The position numbers and the translations under genes were made by a program. A stretch of DNA of 64,000 nt, taken from contig NW_002060948.1 of NCBI RefSeq assembly GCF_000150275.1, positions 321,066-385,065 of the forward strand, given 5' to 3'. Below the pieces are notes generated by a model. It saw only the letters and a program-made list of their open reading frames with translations, did no database searches and had not been told where the DNA came from. Shown piece after piece: positions 1 to 12,700 of this stretch (the stretch's first letter is position 1; every line of letters starts with the position of its first letter). Source of the DNA: Trichoplax adhaerens. Lineage: Eukaryota; Placozoa; Uniplacotomia; Trichoplacea; Trichoplacidae.

Positions 1-560
1 AAATAATCATGACCATGCTTATAAATCGTATTTTTACAGTACAAATTAGATACATAAAATCGCTTTAGGCATAACCTATAGACTGTTGTAATGATTACAA
101 AGAGCAGAGTCAATCATAGCAACCTTGATTGTTTGATCGTCACAATTATCATAAAAGTGATAGAAAATTTGTATTATAGTTGCATCTTAAAAACTTAGAA
201 TCAAATTCTTACATCATTTTAAACGGATTTACTATAAATAATTAGTTGTGTAATAGTTTTTTCCGTGTATACCAGTATACATATATGAAAATACTCTAGC
301 GATCCTGGGAAATGAAGGCATGCTGTAGATGCCTGGCAGCTATCTGATACAGAATTAGCTATAGCTTGCTAATAATTTAATTTATATTAAACTCAAATAC
401 TGAAAAAGTGGCTTAAATTTTATTTATTACTATATACTAACGGTAATTTCTTATTTAAATATTATGCAAATAAGCTTACCTTAGTTTCACCGTCTTAAAG
501 ATTTTGGCTGCTTAAATGAGATGCATTAGGTAATAATTTGTTTTCTAATTTCTGTTTCAG
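1..560. other. Probable intron or 5' side of WDR20; no exon recognised
   Basis: This stretch ends in the strong acceptor at 549-560 and is AT-rich with stops in all frames. The missing N-terminal WDR20 exons could lie to the left of the window. I see no convincing coding segment here. Confidence 0.5.
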
Positions 561-1892
561 CGTAATATTGATAATAGTAAAATAACATGTATTAAATGGA
601 TACCAGGAAAGGACAATTTATTTATAGCATCTTACTTTAGTGGAAATATATATATGTATGATGATAATTTGCCGTGCAGCAATGGACCTATAACATATTC
701 AGTTGTTAAAGAAAGCGATGACTTCAGTGTATATACAAGCAAAAGCAAATTGCAGCAGCGTAATCCTATTTATAAGTGGACCATTGGTAAAGGTGCTGTG
801 AATGACATGGCTTTTTCGCCAGACTGCCGTCACTTAGCCACGGTGAGCCAAGATGGATTTATGAGAGTGATCAATTACGAAACAAATACTGTTATATCAA
901 CTATGAAAAGTTACTTTGGAGGATTACTGTGTGTAGCTTGGAGCTCAGATGGCAAGTGCGTCGCAACTGGTGGTGAAGATGATCTTGTTACGGTTTGGTC
1001 ATTTACTGAAGGTGTAGTTATCGCAAGATGTGATGGCCATCGCTCATGGGTGAACGCTGTAGCTTTTGATCCCTATACTATTTTTGTTACTAATAGAGAT
1101 GATGCTAGCTTCAGTGGTAGCGAGGATGAAGCAAATGTAAATTGTCATAGAAACGGTAGCAACGAGGTTGAAAATTCCAATGTGCTATCATATCGTATCG
1201 GTTCTGTCGGACAAGATACCCAATTCCTGTTATGGGATATCGGAGAGGATATCCTCACTTCTGAAAGACACAGGAAACAGCCTCAAACGGTTACTGTTAA
1301 CTCTAACACAAATAGTAATTCTAATACTATCTCTAGAGCTTCTATCAACGATTTAAAAATTGATGGAATTAGCGACTATTCAAATAAATCAGATAGCTCA
1401 AGCTCTAATAATAAATCAGATCATAGTCATAATAACAGTAATAACAGCAATAATAATAATAACAACAATAATACTTCCATTACTACTACTACTAATAATA
1501 ATGGTAGTAATAGTAATAGTAACTCGCATTTGAAAGTATCACCGCACTTGTCTAAAAGTAACAGCTTCCTGAAAGATAAACCTGAAAAAGAAAAGAAAGA
1601 GAAAAAGGATAAATGGGATAAACGCTTTGGTACCGGTAGGAAAAAGCACCCTTTTGGTAAAATTCATCCGCAGAAAGAGAAAGTTGAAAGTAAAGAATCA
1701 ACTTCAATTAACATACAATATCAATGCCCAAGTATTACCGAAATTCCATTAATTGAACCAATAGTAGCAAGGAAAATCGCTCATGAACGTGTTACGTCTT
1801 TAGCCTTCACGGAAGATTGTATAACATGTGCTAGCCAAGATGGTCAAATTACTATTTGGATTAGACCAAACATTGTTAGTACTCAACTGTAG
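561..1892 (+). CDS. WDR20: WDR20, WD40-repeat cofactor of USP12/USP46 (3' exon, partial)
   Basis: Partial at the 5' side. The exon opens after a clean acceptor (TTTCTGTTTCAG, 549-560) and stays open to the stop at 1890-1892, so earlier exons lie in or beyond the first 560 bases. The reading begins with a TCIKWIPG segment and continues through MKSYFGGLLC, TGGEDDLVTVWSF, SWV-AFDPYT and RIGSVGQDTQFLLWD, which I recognise as WDR20 blades. After the fifth blade comes a long low-complexity insert rich in Asn, Ser and Thr (about 1290-1540), then a Lys-rich patch. A final blade follows with IPLIEP, KIAHERVT and a TEDCIT segment ending in WIRP. Known for the family: WDR20 binds and activates USP12/USP46 together with UAF1 (WDR48). 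The Asn-rich insert sits where vertebrate WDR20 has its disordered Ser-rich loop. Identification is firm from remembered family sequence; the C-terminus is uncertain (see the entry at 2058). Confidence 0.93.
   Translation, partial: RNIDNSKITCIKWIPGKDNLFIASYFSGNIYMYDDNLPCSNGPITYSVVKESDDFSVYTSKSKLQQRNPIYKWTIGKGAVNDMAFSPDCRHLATVSQDGFMRVINYETNTVISTMKSYFGGLLCVAWSSDGKCVATGGEDDLVTVWSFTEGVVIARCDGHRSWVNAVAFDPYTIFVTNRDDASFSGSEDEANVNCHRNGSNEVENSNVLSYRIGSVGQDTQFLLWDIGEDILTSERHRKQPQTVTVNSNTNSNSNTISRASINDLKIDGISDYSNKSDSSSSNNKSDHSHNNSNNSNNNNNNNNTSITTTTNNNGSNSNSNSHLKVSPHLSKSNSFLKDKPEKEKKEKKDKWDKRFGTGRKKHPFGKIHPQKEKVESKESTSINIQYQCPSITEIPLIEPIVARKIAHERVTSLAFTEDCITCASQDGQITIWIRPNIVSTQL
1422..1530 (+). repeat. 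AAT/AGT-type trinucleotide tract inside WDR20
   Basis: Imperfect AAT, AGT and ACT triplets in the coding frame give runs of Asn broken by Ser and Thr. It is a coding microsatellite in the disordered insert between WD40 blades, so length variation would not disturb the propeller. Confidence 0.8.
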
Positions 1893-2057
1893 AACGTGAC
1901 ATCTAGAGATTACACATATTTAATAGACTACTAACAATAAGGCGGCCTATTTAACTGTATGCAGTATTTATTAATGATTGTTGCATTAAATTTGCACTTT
2001 TGTCCATGAATTAGTATCTAACCTTCAATTTTTTTATTGATAATTCACTTTTTACAG

Positions 2058-2153
2058 TCCACTCCACTGAACACTGATCCAGCCAACGAGGGTACTGTAC
2101 AATCATGTAAAAGCTCACAAACATCGCAGTCATCAATTGGAACTGTACTATAG
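2058..2153 (+). CDS. WDR20: Alternative last coding exon of WDR20, ending in a PDZ-ligand-like tail
   Basis: The WDR20 exon contains a possible donor, GTTAGT at 1875-1880, in phase 0 just after the codons for WIRPNI. An acceptor (CACTTTTTACAG) ends at 2057. Joining them opens a 31-codon exon that begins STPLNTDPANEG and ends SSIGTVL, with a stop at 2151-2153. The sequence is Ser/Gln/Thr-rich and free of stops in this frame. Its last residues (T-V-L, Thr at -2 and hydrophobic at 0) fit a class I PDZ ligand. Without splicing the protein ends 17 bases past the donor. I cannot tell which form is major; the exon is inferred from splice signals and reading frame only. Confidence 0.55.
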   Translation, partial: STPLNTDPANEGTVQSCKSSQTSQSSIGTVL

Positions 2154-3399
2154 AACAATAATCAGGTTCATCCTAATTTGTATACTTATGGTTTGCCTTT
2201 TGCTTCAATAGCTTTAAGTTTTTGTATATAGTGAGGAATAACTATTTCTAATATCATGTACCTTACAATTACAATATAGTTAATATTTGAAATATAAGAT
2301 ATAAGTATACAGTTGTGATTATTAGTATACAAATATTTCTTTAGGTAATACAACTTACTTTCAACTACGTGCAATCAATCCAAATGGTTTTGTATTTATA
2401 ATTATCCATTATAAAACTGTAAGAAATCGCTTTTGCTAATTAGTTGAAATTATCATATTTAATTACTGTATTCTAATCAAATATACACAGTTTGCAAAAA
2501 ATGATAATCATTAATGTCGTTTTACTTTCTCGACTGAGAATGAAATGCTATGTAGAGGACTTCGGCAATTTGAAAATTCATTTGTGTGATCATAATTTGA
2601 TAAAGTATTGATCCTACATAACGAATCAATTTTTACAGTGTTTATAGCATTTGCTGCAACATACGAATGTCCGTTTTTTGTTACTAATTCCTAGCATTAC
2701 CATAATCTTAAGATTGCAGGTGTTAATATTGTTGATAGCATGCCTGGCTATAGTTTATTGGTATAGATATGTGGGTACGTGCATTTAGTAGTAAATGCTG
2801 TATCATAATCTCTTCGTTAACATTCGGAAAACATGCTGCTTAAGATAAAAGGAGACCGAATGTCTCATTATAGCAAATGGAAAATTGATCTGTAAATGGA
2901 TAAAAATGAATAATTTATCTTTACTAGATTGCTTTGTTGCTAATGTATCACCGACCATTTCATATGGTTTTAGTACCAACTCAATAAACAATAATACTGT
3001 AAACGTATCAATTTTGATTTAAAATTTTTGGTGTTTTAGACAATACGGTTTAACTAATTTATATGGATTATGAGCAACACATTAACAGAGACCCTATAGC
3101 ATTCTAAATGTTATATTAGTGGAGGGCTCTATAGAATATTTCCAGCCGTGTACTGTACTGTACATTCCTCTGATAAATTTTGACATTTTGTACCCGTCAT
3201 ATAAAAGTATGTAATACTTTATTACCACTCGCACATTATACAGCATGACTTGAAAGATTTACGGAGTGAAAACGGTCGCAGTAATTTAAATTATATCATT
3301 CAGATAAAACCTCTGACGATTAAATCCAACACAATTCAACACGTTAGGCACATTTCTTTAGAAGAAAAGCAATAGTCAAACAAAATTGCTGAGCTAGTG
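2154..3399. other. Intergenic, 3' side of WDR20
   Basis: No coding segment or RNA gene recognised. Short ORFs here (such as the minus-strand ones at 2186-2374 and 2803-2991) have AT-driven composition and no family resemblance. The region should hold the WDR20 3' UTR and polyadenylation site, and possibly the promoter of the small ORF at 3400. Confidence 0.5.
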
Positions 3400-3636
3400 A
3401 TGAATCAATCAGTTACACCGAATATTGATAAAGAAATGCTGGTTTTTATAAAAAAAATAGAAGAAAAGCATACATCCTTCAACTCGCCGTTTAAAAGGTA
3501 TGACCTGGATACTAGTAATTACATATCAGCAAGTTGTAAATCAGGATTAAAGTACATGCATAGGACAAATTTCTTTATAGGAAAAACCGATGAATCAGTT
3601 AGCAAAATACAATATTTACAGCAGTATGCGATCTGA
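3400..3636 (+). CDS. Small uncharacterised protein, 78 aa, single exon
   Basis: An ATG-started ORF of 78 codons lies between convergent WDR20 and TOGARAM1. It begins MNQSVTPNIDKEMLVFIKK and ends LQQYAI. It is hydrophilic and Lys/Ser-rich, with no signal peptide or membrane segment, and is probably helical at the N-terminus. In-frame stops flank it, and an AATAAA sits about 95 bases past the stop (near 3731). Its composition is more balanced than most chance ORFs in this AT-rich DNA, and nothing on the other strand explains it. I do not recognise the family. It may be a real short gene, a last exon, or chance. Confidence 0.35.
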   Translation: MNQSVTPNIDKEMLVFIKKIEEKHTSFNSPFKRYDLDTSNYISASCKSGLKYMHRTNFFIGKTDESVSKIQYLQQYAI

Positions 3637-3763
3637 AAAATTAATATAGGACATTGTTTACAATATGCTTACAAATGTAGTAAGCATGATGCAAAAAGTG
3701 TCTTTGTAACTAGACATAGGACTTTTATGTAATAAAATTTTCATAATGAACATTTAATAAATT

Positions 3764-6700
3764 CTAAGATATTCCCAATAATTCCTTTATTGCATGATAT
3801 AATTTCAACGATTGACTTTTAGCTGTTTCCAACAAGGTATTGCCCATACATGAATAGGCCGTAGAGCATAACTTATTAACAGCAGACCGCATACTTGCGC
3901 TTGCACTTGATCCACCCAACAAATCCCAAATAACCGGTAAGACATGATGAGTAACAAGTTGAGGCTTTCGATCATACGCTGTCTTGACTAATTCTAATTT
4001 TAAAGAATGGTATTTGTGTTATTAAAAGTAGATACTTACTTAGTTTTTGACGTGTACGTTAATGTTACATTAATACATAATTATTAAACAATTTTTAAAT
4101 AGGTGAATATATGTAATTACTTGCTACCAAAGGCTAATTTAATCCGCTAATGGACGCAACGAAATTTTAAGGCAATAAACGGTTATAGGCAAACAGCCGT
4201 GTATTAACTAGATGAAATTTAGATATACCAATACTTTGATATAACTTTTCGTCTATATTTTATCGATAATAAATGATAATTCAATCATTTGTTGACAATT
4301 AAGGTTTTACTTGACGATTGGTATCAGCCTATTACCAAATTTATATCTTTATAAAGTACAGCAAACAGATGGTTATATTGATTTAATTTCATGGTGAGGA
4401 TTTACCTGATAATTTTTCAATCATTTCAGGTTTACTTCTTATACTACTTTGCAAAGAGGCATTAGCAAAGGATGGTATAAGTATTGTATTATCTAGGAAT
4501 TATAACATAAAAATGCAAAAATAATATTCTGTTAATTCTGAATTAAAAATTATGTACGCAATAGAAGGTTTTGGCTAGGAGAAATGTTACCTAAATGTGT
4601 TACTAGAGCATGAAGTGTCTGTAAGGCAGCATCATGAATACTCTTTTTCTTTGAAGCTAAATTACTGGCTAACGCTGGCACCACAGAATTCATAACTGGG
4701 CCTAAATGCTCACGAAGGCGAGGAATCATTGCTTGAAGTGCTCCTAGTGCTTTAATATTAACCTTAATGTAATAACAGTATAAAGTTAATTTGGTTGAAA
4801 TTTCTATTTTGACAACTGTTAATTTCCGTCATTCGACTTTGATCTAAAATTCTAAGTACTTTTAATTTTTTATCCGATTTGATTATTTTTAACTGAAGTA
4901 AAGAACATATGGTTCTATTATAATTAAAATCGAAATCTACCCTGTAATCTATAGACTACTTGTTTTCAAAGCTCATTAACTCATGCATAATTATTATCAG
5001 TCTTACCTTGCTCATTGAGTCTGTTAATCGCGGAGTAAACTTATCAAAGACCTGTATAACATCGCGTCATCATTAATGTAAGAAAATAAATTTAATCGCA
5101 ACAATTAATAATCTTGAAATTAGGCCAAATAGGCATCACTAGATTCTGTAATATTAGTTATTGCTGGGAGCCCACCTTTACAATGTGTGACGCAAAGGAA
5201 GATATATTACAGGTATTGACATAACTGACAAGTTGCTCAATTGCGGTTGATCGATCTGTCCAACTTTGGGATACTAAATCATCTAGCATGCCATCGGGTA
5301 GATCAAGTTGCGATTCCTGTCTTGCTGTTCGATTTGGAGAGCGTTTAGTTCGAGTTACTGATGAATTTCCCGGTGATTGTGCATCATTGCTGTAAAATAA
5401 GTAAGAACGGATGTAGACATTGAATATAACCGTTACGAAACCTTAATTGCTGCTTCTCGATGAAAGTTATTCTTACCCGGCCGAACCAAATCTGCTTAAG
5501 CGTGAACCATCTGTGACACTTCCACTAGCTTGTGATTGCCGTTGCTTAGCTGATGGAGTATCGGTTGGCTTGCTGCCTAATCCCTATAGATTATAAAATG
5601 CATGGAATTAATGCAATGTTTACTCTCTAGGTTATCGTATATCAGTCTGTATCAGTCTAAATTAGCTTGTTGATAGCTTAATACACTCATAAATTAGATT
5701 ACTGTCAGCATACCTTCGTACTAAGAGTTTCTGCAATATCCATTAAATGGCGGGCTTTAGAATCTGGCAATACTCGCCTAACATGTTTTTCAAATTCTGG
5801 ATGTGGTATTAACTTACAGATGATTGACTTCGCATAATACCTATACGAATATTAATAAAATAGAATAAAAAATTATTTTAATTGATAAAATATAGCAAAT
5901 ACTATAGAATCCAGCACAAGCATCAGACAGTTAATGCTACGATACCTTGTTTCCGAAGAGCCTTCACTTGTAAACTTTTCAATGACAGGGATTACCTTTT
6001 CTGCAATTTCTCTCGGCCCACCTAGTAATCGTCCAACTCCTAACCTCTCTATTGCTGGCTCCAATAAGGCTGCAGTCGCTTTTCGAATAACTGCGTTCTT
6101 ATGGCTGTATTGTGTTGACAAAGAATTGAAATAATTTAGTGGTTATGCTTAACTTTATGAATTGGGAAATCATTGAAATTGAACAGTTACCCAGAGCCTT
6201 CGTTAATAAGGGTAAAAACGCATTTTGTTGGCGTTACTTTAGCAACCATCGCTTTTAATGCTTTCTCGGCATCATCCCATAAAAAGACGTTGGTATCAGA
6301 AGCTTTACATATTAATGTTTTAGTGGTGAGATCAAGATCCTATCGATGAAGCCATAGCATGATATTAAATTCCAGCGCAACAATGTAAATAGACAAACTC
6401 TTTTTCAAATTAGTCTTTCTATCGAAATTACCATACCTGATCCATTTGTTTGCCCAAAACGTTAAACAATTCTTTCAAGCATACACAGGCATTCCGTACA
6501 ATCTGTGAACGTAAATTCTTGACCTAGAATCAATCAATCATCAGTATTAGCAGATATTATCGGAATTGTCTACATCGTGAGTTAAAAGTACGCTTAGAAC
6601 GATTTCAACAAGCTGTTCTACCTCGCTGACTACAGGAACAAGAATACTATGAAGTTGTGGAGTTAATACGCCACTGTGATGTTGGCATAGTCTTCGGATA

Positions 6701-9700
6701 AGTGTAATTCCTTTGTGTTTTGTTTCCCATTCTGGATTTGCTATATTCTTTAATGCATCGCGCAAAGCCGCTTCTGGATTGCTGACAGGCTTTAACTCTT
6801 CAACCGGAATAACGGTATTGCCGTCTTTGACTGCAGAACTATGTGATACAGCAGATGTTCTCTGTCGTCCGCTAGTATCGTCGGAAGGTGCTGATTCGTT
6901 GGCTTGATTAGATCTAACGGCCAAAATCAAATTATACGATCAATTATAATCTGTGTACTTGCTTATACGACATGAAAGTAAAATCAAGTTTTTTCATCTT
7001 ACGCGTTTTTTGTTAACGTCCGAGCTCCTACTGCGTGGCCGTCTAACGTACTAGGTGCTGCGTAAGTGATAGTGTAAAAGAAGGGAATAAAATCGATGAA
7101 TATCGTTCTTGTAATCGTTAAGGAAAGGGGCGATATTGATTGAAAAGCTTAGGAAATTATGATCAAGATTTCTAGCTACCCTACATGTCGAAATTGACAA
7201 TAATTGTAAATGCATCTCTATCGGTTACCTTGTGTATCGGATAAGCGAGAAGAATGTTGGTCTGCTTTTCGTTGTCTTACTTTCTCAAGACGAGGTTGTT
7301 CTCTTGCTTTCAAACGTTCTTGTGTTACCTTTGATAATGTAGTACTGACTGCTGGTGATTCCATTTCGCCATCTTGCGACGAATTTCTCATGCGTTTACC
7401 AACGAGCGCTGACGGCATGTTACCGGTTATGTTTTTATCGACCTATAGCAACAAGATTGCAAACAACGACGGTGAGCGAATGATAAATCATTTTGTAATT
7501 GATCTTTTTGAAATATCTGAGTTGCAAAAGGTAACATTTTTAATCACCTGTTGGACACTATTGCGCCTACTATCACTGCCATTAGCAGAATAATTGGCCA
7601 TAACACTAGACGATGCGCCTAATTTATTTAACATTTTATGGCCCACTACCATAACATCGTCTTTATCTTGTAACGATATGGACTCTGGATAATCTTCGCT
7701 AGAATTTTTATGGGATGGAGTTATTGTTTCATCATGCAATTGTAGTTTCCTTCTTGGATTGAGTTTTTTATTACTAGGTGAAGGATAGGTTTGTAAATTA
7801 TCCTCAGAGTTGCCAAAATCGGCCATAAAATGAAGATAGGAATCAGTATTAGCTAGTTTTTTAGCTAAAGCTGGAACAGGTGGAGAACTGGTCCTTGATG
7901 TACTATCATCGCTGCGATTGGAAAGGCTACTGGGATTTTGTGAAAGTTTTTGTTCGCCATAGGATGCATTAGAAGCAATATCATTAGAAGTAGTATTCGT
8001 AAAATAGCTCAAATTTGATCCAGTATCACTTAATTCGCCGCTATCGTGAGATATTTGTGATCGTACACCTGTCCAGCTCCTATTTCATAACATAGCAATT
8101 GTTCGTTTCGTGTTAATAACGATATGTCATAGAATAAATTGGAGTGGCGTTGCCTTAGGTACAGGATTACTAAAATTTTAAAAATATCATTACACCCTTC
8201 AAAATCGATACTAGCCTATCATCGCCATCTTGCAGCGTCGACCCCAAACCGCTATCAACAACCTGTGATATAGATGATTTTCCTGTTTGGCTTCGAGTTG
8301 ATTCTGCATTGGACCTTCTTGAATCTATATCTCGATTAACCTGCAAGATATTATTTTAAAAAATAGTAGCAGGATTATTGAACCGATAACACTTCGGTAT
8401 CGCTTAGTTTTGATTGCAAAATTGCTAAGATTAAAGATTTGATATTAATAAGAAGGCAAAGAATTGACAAGCTTAGATAAGTTTGATAAGAAATTTAAAG
8501 TACAAAGTGGTAATAGAAGCCACGTCTAATGACTATAAATATCTCTACGGGTAGCTACTGGAAACTTGTGATGCAGTTTAAATCATTAACGGATGCAATA
8601 TAGATTTCATTACGATGGTTTCGATTCCTTATTTTTTTATGTTAAAATAACGTCTTAGCTCTAAGTCAACTCAAGGATAATAATGAAAAGCTCAAGGTTC
8701 AATTGGAATAGTCGTAAAGCGCCCTAATATCAATTTTACATATCTCAGCCTAATCCATGTTATTAGTGGCTATAATACTAGGCCAATGTTCTAAAAGGAA
8801 TGTATTAATTCTGTAGACTTACATCAGATGATTTGGATTCCTTGGCAGGAGTGTCGTTACCTGCTAACGCATTACTTCCTGTTTTAAGAGATTCTTGGCT
8901 ATTAGTATCATAGTGCATTTTTTTTAGCTGTTTTTTACGCCGCTGTGCAGAACGAGCTAACTTTGGTTTCATAGGTAATGGTGAGGAATCTTCTGCTTGC
9001 TCATGACTGGATTCGCGATCTAAAGAGTTTACACGATTTACATCATCTTTACTATCTTCATTATTCGTCATTTTAGGCCATGTACTAGATAAACTAAGGC
9101 CTTTAGCTGTAGAATCGGTTATTTCACTCAATTCATTACTAGGTAAGGATGGATAGAATAGTTCATTTGATGTTGTTTGTCCATTTCTATCCACTAATGA
9201 CGATTCGCCATCCTGAATAAATAATTTCTTAGCACGAATACTAGTAGTGGGTGATTTCTTTCTGTTTTCATGCCCTAACGATAACTTTGAGTGTTTCTCC
9301 AACAGGTTTTTGTCTTTAATTTTTCCACTGCTATCAAGGCTTGAATGATGCTGCAATAAATCAGAATCACTTTTACTATCCTCGTGGGAATCCTTGAATA
9401 AATTGGTAGGACTCTTTTGTCCAATAGGTGCCAGAGGTTTAACCATTCTAATCTAAAAGTTCATTTAAATGAAAAGATCTAATTATTATAAATACTTTCC
9501 ATATACAGTGACGATAAAATTACCGATGATAATTATAATTGGTACGTCTTTGGAGAAAAAACGTAAAAACATGGCTTGGGCATAAAATTTAACCTTAATG
9601 TATGACCTATTTTATGATAGACGATTATAATAGTTGAAAAATAATGAAATCGTAACTAAAGAAAAATGCAATCTATTTTTTATAGTAACTAAAGCATGAA

Positions 9701-12700
9701 GTCAAAATCTTGACAAAAATCGATGGACTTGTTCATTATCATTATTTTTGCAAGAATATACTAGAGAAGAGTCTACATTGAAAAATCAGAATTTTACTTT
9801 TGAAATGGTATGATCGGATGCTTGTATTAAAAATGGAATCATATTTTACATAATTGATGCCGTCGGCTATACAAGAATCAGTCTTAGCTCAAGCTATGAA
9901 AACCGGATGTTGCTGTCAAAATCTCATTAGCGCCATGACAGACTATTTAATTTAATGAATTGAACTAGTTGTAAACGCAAAATTATTAATCGATAGCCAT
10001 TCCTTGAAGTCTGTTTTATGAAAAGTCGATTGTAGAAAGCTGGACAAAAATTCCCGTTTGATGGATTGAAATAATTATAATTGCAAAATTGTTTAGTTAA
10101 TAATTGATGAATTAAGAGTTGTAAACACAAAATCATTCGTTGACAGCTAATCATTAAAATATATTTCATGAAAAGTATATTATAGAAAGTGGCATGAAAA
10201 CTATTCTGTAATGAAGTTGCTGCAGTGAAGATTCGTAATGTCCATGATATAAAAGCTGTCATTCTCAAATTATTTAGTACTATGGCTAAAAAAATTCATG
10301 GGTATTTTCAACTCCAATATAGGATGAAATAAAAGAAAAGGCTAACAATAAGTATTAATAAATCCTATCCATTATTAACAATATTTTAAAAATAGTTTCT
10401 TTAGCAAGATCGAGATCCTTTAGTCTAGAATAGGGAATTTAAGTGACAAATGGCAAAAAAGTAAAAATCTGTTGTAACCTTGATCAATAGTTAAGTACAT
10501 CAATATCTCCTTTGAATCTATTCATATTAGTTTCAAACTTCTCTGCAATAAAATAGACAGTGATACAGTATTTAGTCTAAAATAATAATAATACTAGTCT
10601 GGAAAGAAGGAAATTTAAGCCTATTCGCACGGATAAATCCCGAGTTTTTAATAACTGTCTGCTTTAATTCAGACTTTTAAAACTCTGCAATCTAATAATA
10701 AGACTCGTATATATTGATCGATTCGATCTGTTTATAACTACTGTATGTTAGATAGTGTTATGGCGATGCTTAACCAAAATAAATACAAGCATTAAATCAT
10801 TTTATCTTTCTGTTACTCATAAATGAAATTATTAGCTCATATACGATATCCTTTAACAAGTATAGTCATAACCCGATAGTATTATGGCGAGCAAAATACT
10901 CTGTATTTTCTTTCTCATCTCTCTCACTCAAAGAAGACAATTAATCCATAGCCACTAACATTAAGGGTTAAAACAACGCTAGTCTGTAAAAAAATAGCCT
11001 GATTAAACTTATCACTGTGCCCGTTATAGAAAACTAATTGTAGATTCACAGGCTAAATTTTATTCTCGTTCCATCTAACTGAAAGGAAAAAGTCAATTGC
11101 AACGATAGAATATGAAGAAACACTCAACCGTGAACATTAAAAGAAGGCTAGTCTATGACAATATAAACTAAACTCTCGATATGCTCGTTTTAGGAGATAA
11201 TCTAGAGATAACGACTTAAATTAATGCCGTAATATCATCCCAACTCGGATAAGAAAGTCGATCTCAACGAAAAAAAGCAAGTGTTATAGTAAGATGAACA
11301 AACTGAATCATCAGGAAATTATTGATATAAATTGTCCTAGTTTTACATATTTGCCCAATTGTGGTATGTAAGTACACAAAGATAATGTACAACAACCGTA
11401 ATACTAGATGTTAATTAAATAATCTGGAGATATAGAGGCAAGCCAACATAAACGATGTAAGTTAATTAACAAGTTTCAGGATTAAAGCCAATGTTAAAGT
11501 AACGACGTATTAATTAGAGCAAAATTATCTTGTTGTCGACGTCCGATGCCCAATCATCGTTAATTAACTTTATGACGACTATGCTTGATCAACCATAGTA
11601 TTTAAAAGAGGATTATATTGAATTTAAAAGAAATGATAATGTTATAGTAGCGAGATATTAACTAGAGCAAAATTTATCTTGTTCTCGACCAGGATCAATG
11701 AAGTCCGATACCTCAATCATTCTTAATTAACTCATGACGACTATGCTCGATCAGCCGTAGTATTTATAAGAGGATTATGTTAGATTTAAAAGAAATGACA
11801 AAAGCATCGCACAATTGGCCTATAAATCTTATAAAAAGAATTATCTGCCTTTCTTCTGAAGCTAAAAGCAGCAGGTAGATCATTCCATTAATTAAGCAAC
11901 TTTTAGATTTAATAGAAAGCGATAACATGATTGTACATAGTTATTTAGGAGTAAGTACCCGCGTAGGCACTTGTACCAACAATTGGCTCATGAATCTTGA
12001 TGAAACAATTCTTTCTTCTACTGTTAAATATATTTACTACTAAATCAACCTCCAATGTTGGAGTTAGAATATTTCTTAAATCAAGCGTAGCCAATTTTTA
12101 CATGTGGTATAAAGCGATAAAGTGATTAAATGTAATTATTGGCGACTAAACAGATGTACGAAATCATTACATTAGGTGTACATGGATTTATCATGATGTA
12201 ATCGAAATTTTCTCTTCAGACATTCTCTTAGCAATCGAAGTCATATCGATAGCCGCTTTTATAGCTGATGCATAGGGTAAACCTTTAATTACATTCACAC
12301 AGGGATAAATTAGAATTGCGCTAGTATGCATTTCAGTGTGAATACTATATGCGATAGACTTCAAAAGGATGTTTTATAAATCAGTGAGAATATGCTTAAT
12401 TTGTTACTGAAAGTGCTAGAATTATAAACGGCTGTCCTTAGAGTTCAATCATTTTTATTCTTCGCGGTAGTCTATAATATCCTACTATGGTTTGATTAAA
12501 TCTTTTAAAATTAATTTTTTCATGAATAAAACCAACATAGTGCAATGCCACCTTATTTAGTGAGAGACAGTGGTAAAGTTTAGATTATCTTCTAGCTAAG
12601 CAAATAAAGTATGGATTTTGTTATAAATCTCCTTGGAGAAGGAAAGTAATAGTGAAAAATATTCGTATAGATTGATATCATTTCTTACTCATATTACTAT

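Noticed and set aside
6713-7593. Plus-strand frames at 6713-6907 and 7210-7593
   Set aside because: Antisense shadows of TOGARAM1 exons, whose minus-strand translation matches the family.
9927-10268. 113-codon minus-strand ORF
   Set aside because: It spans the two-unit repeat in TOGARAM1 intron 1 and has repeat-derived composition; no domain.
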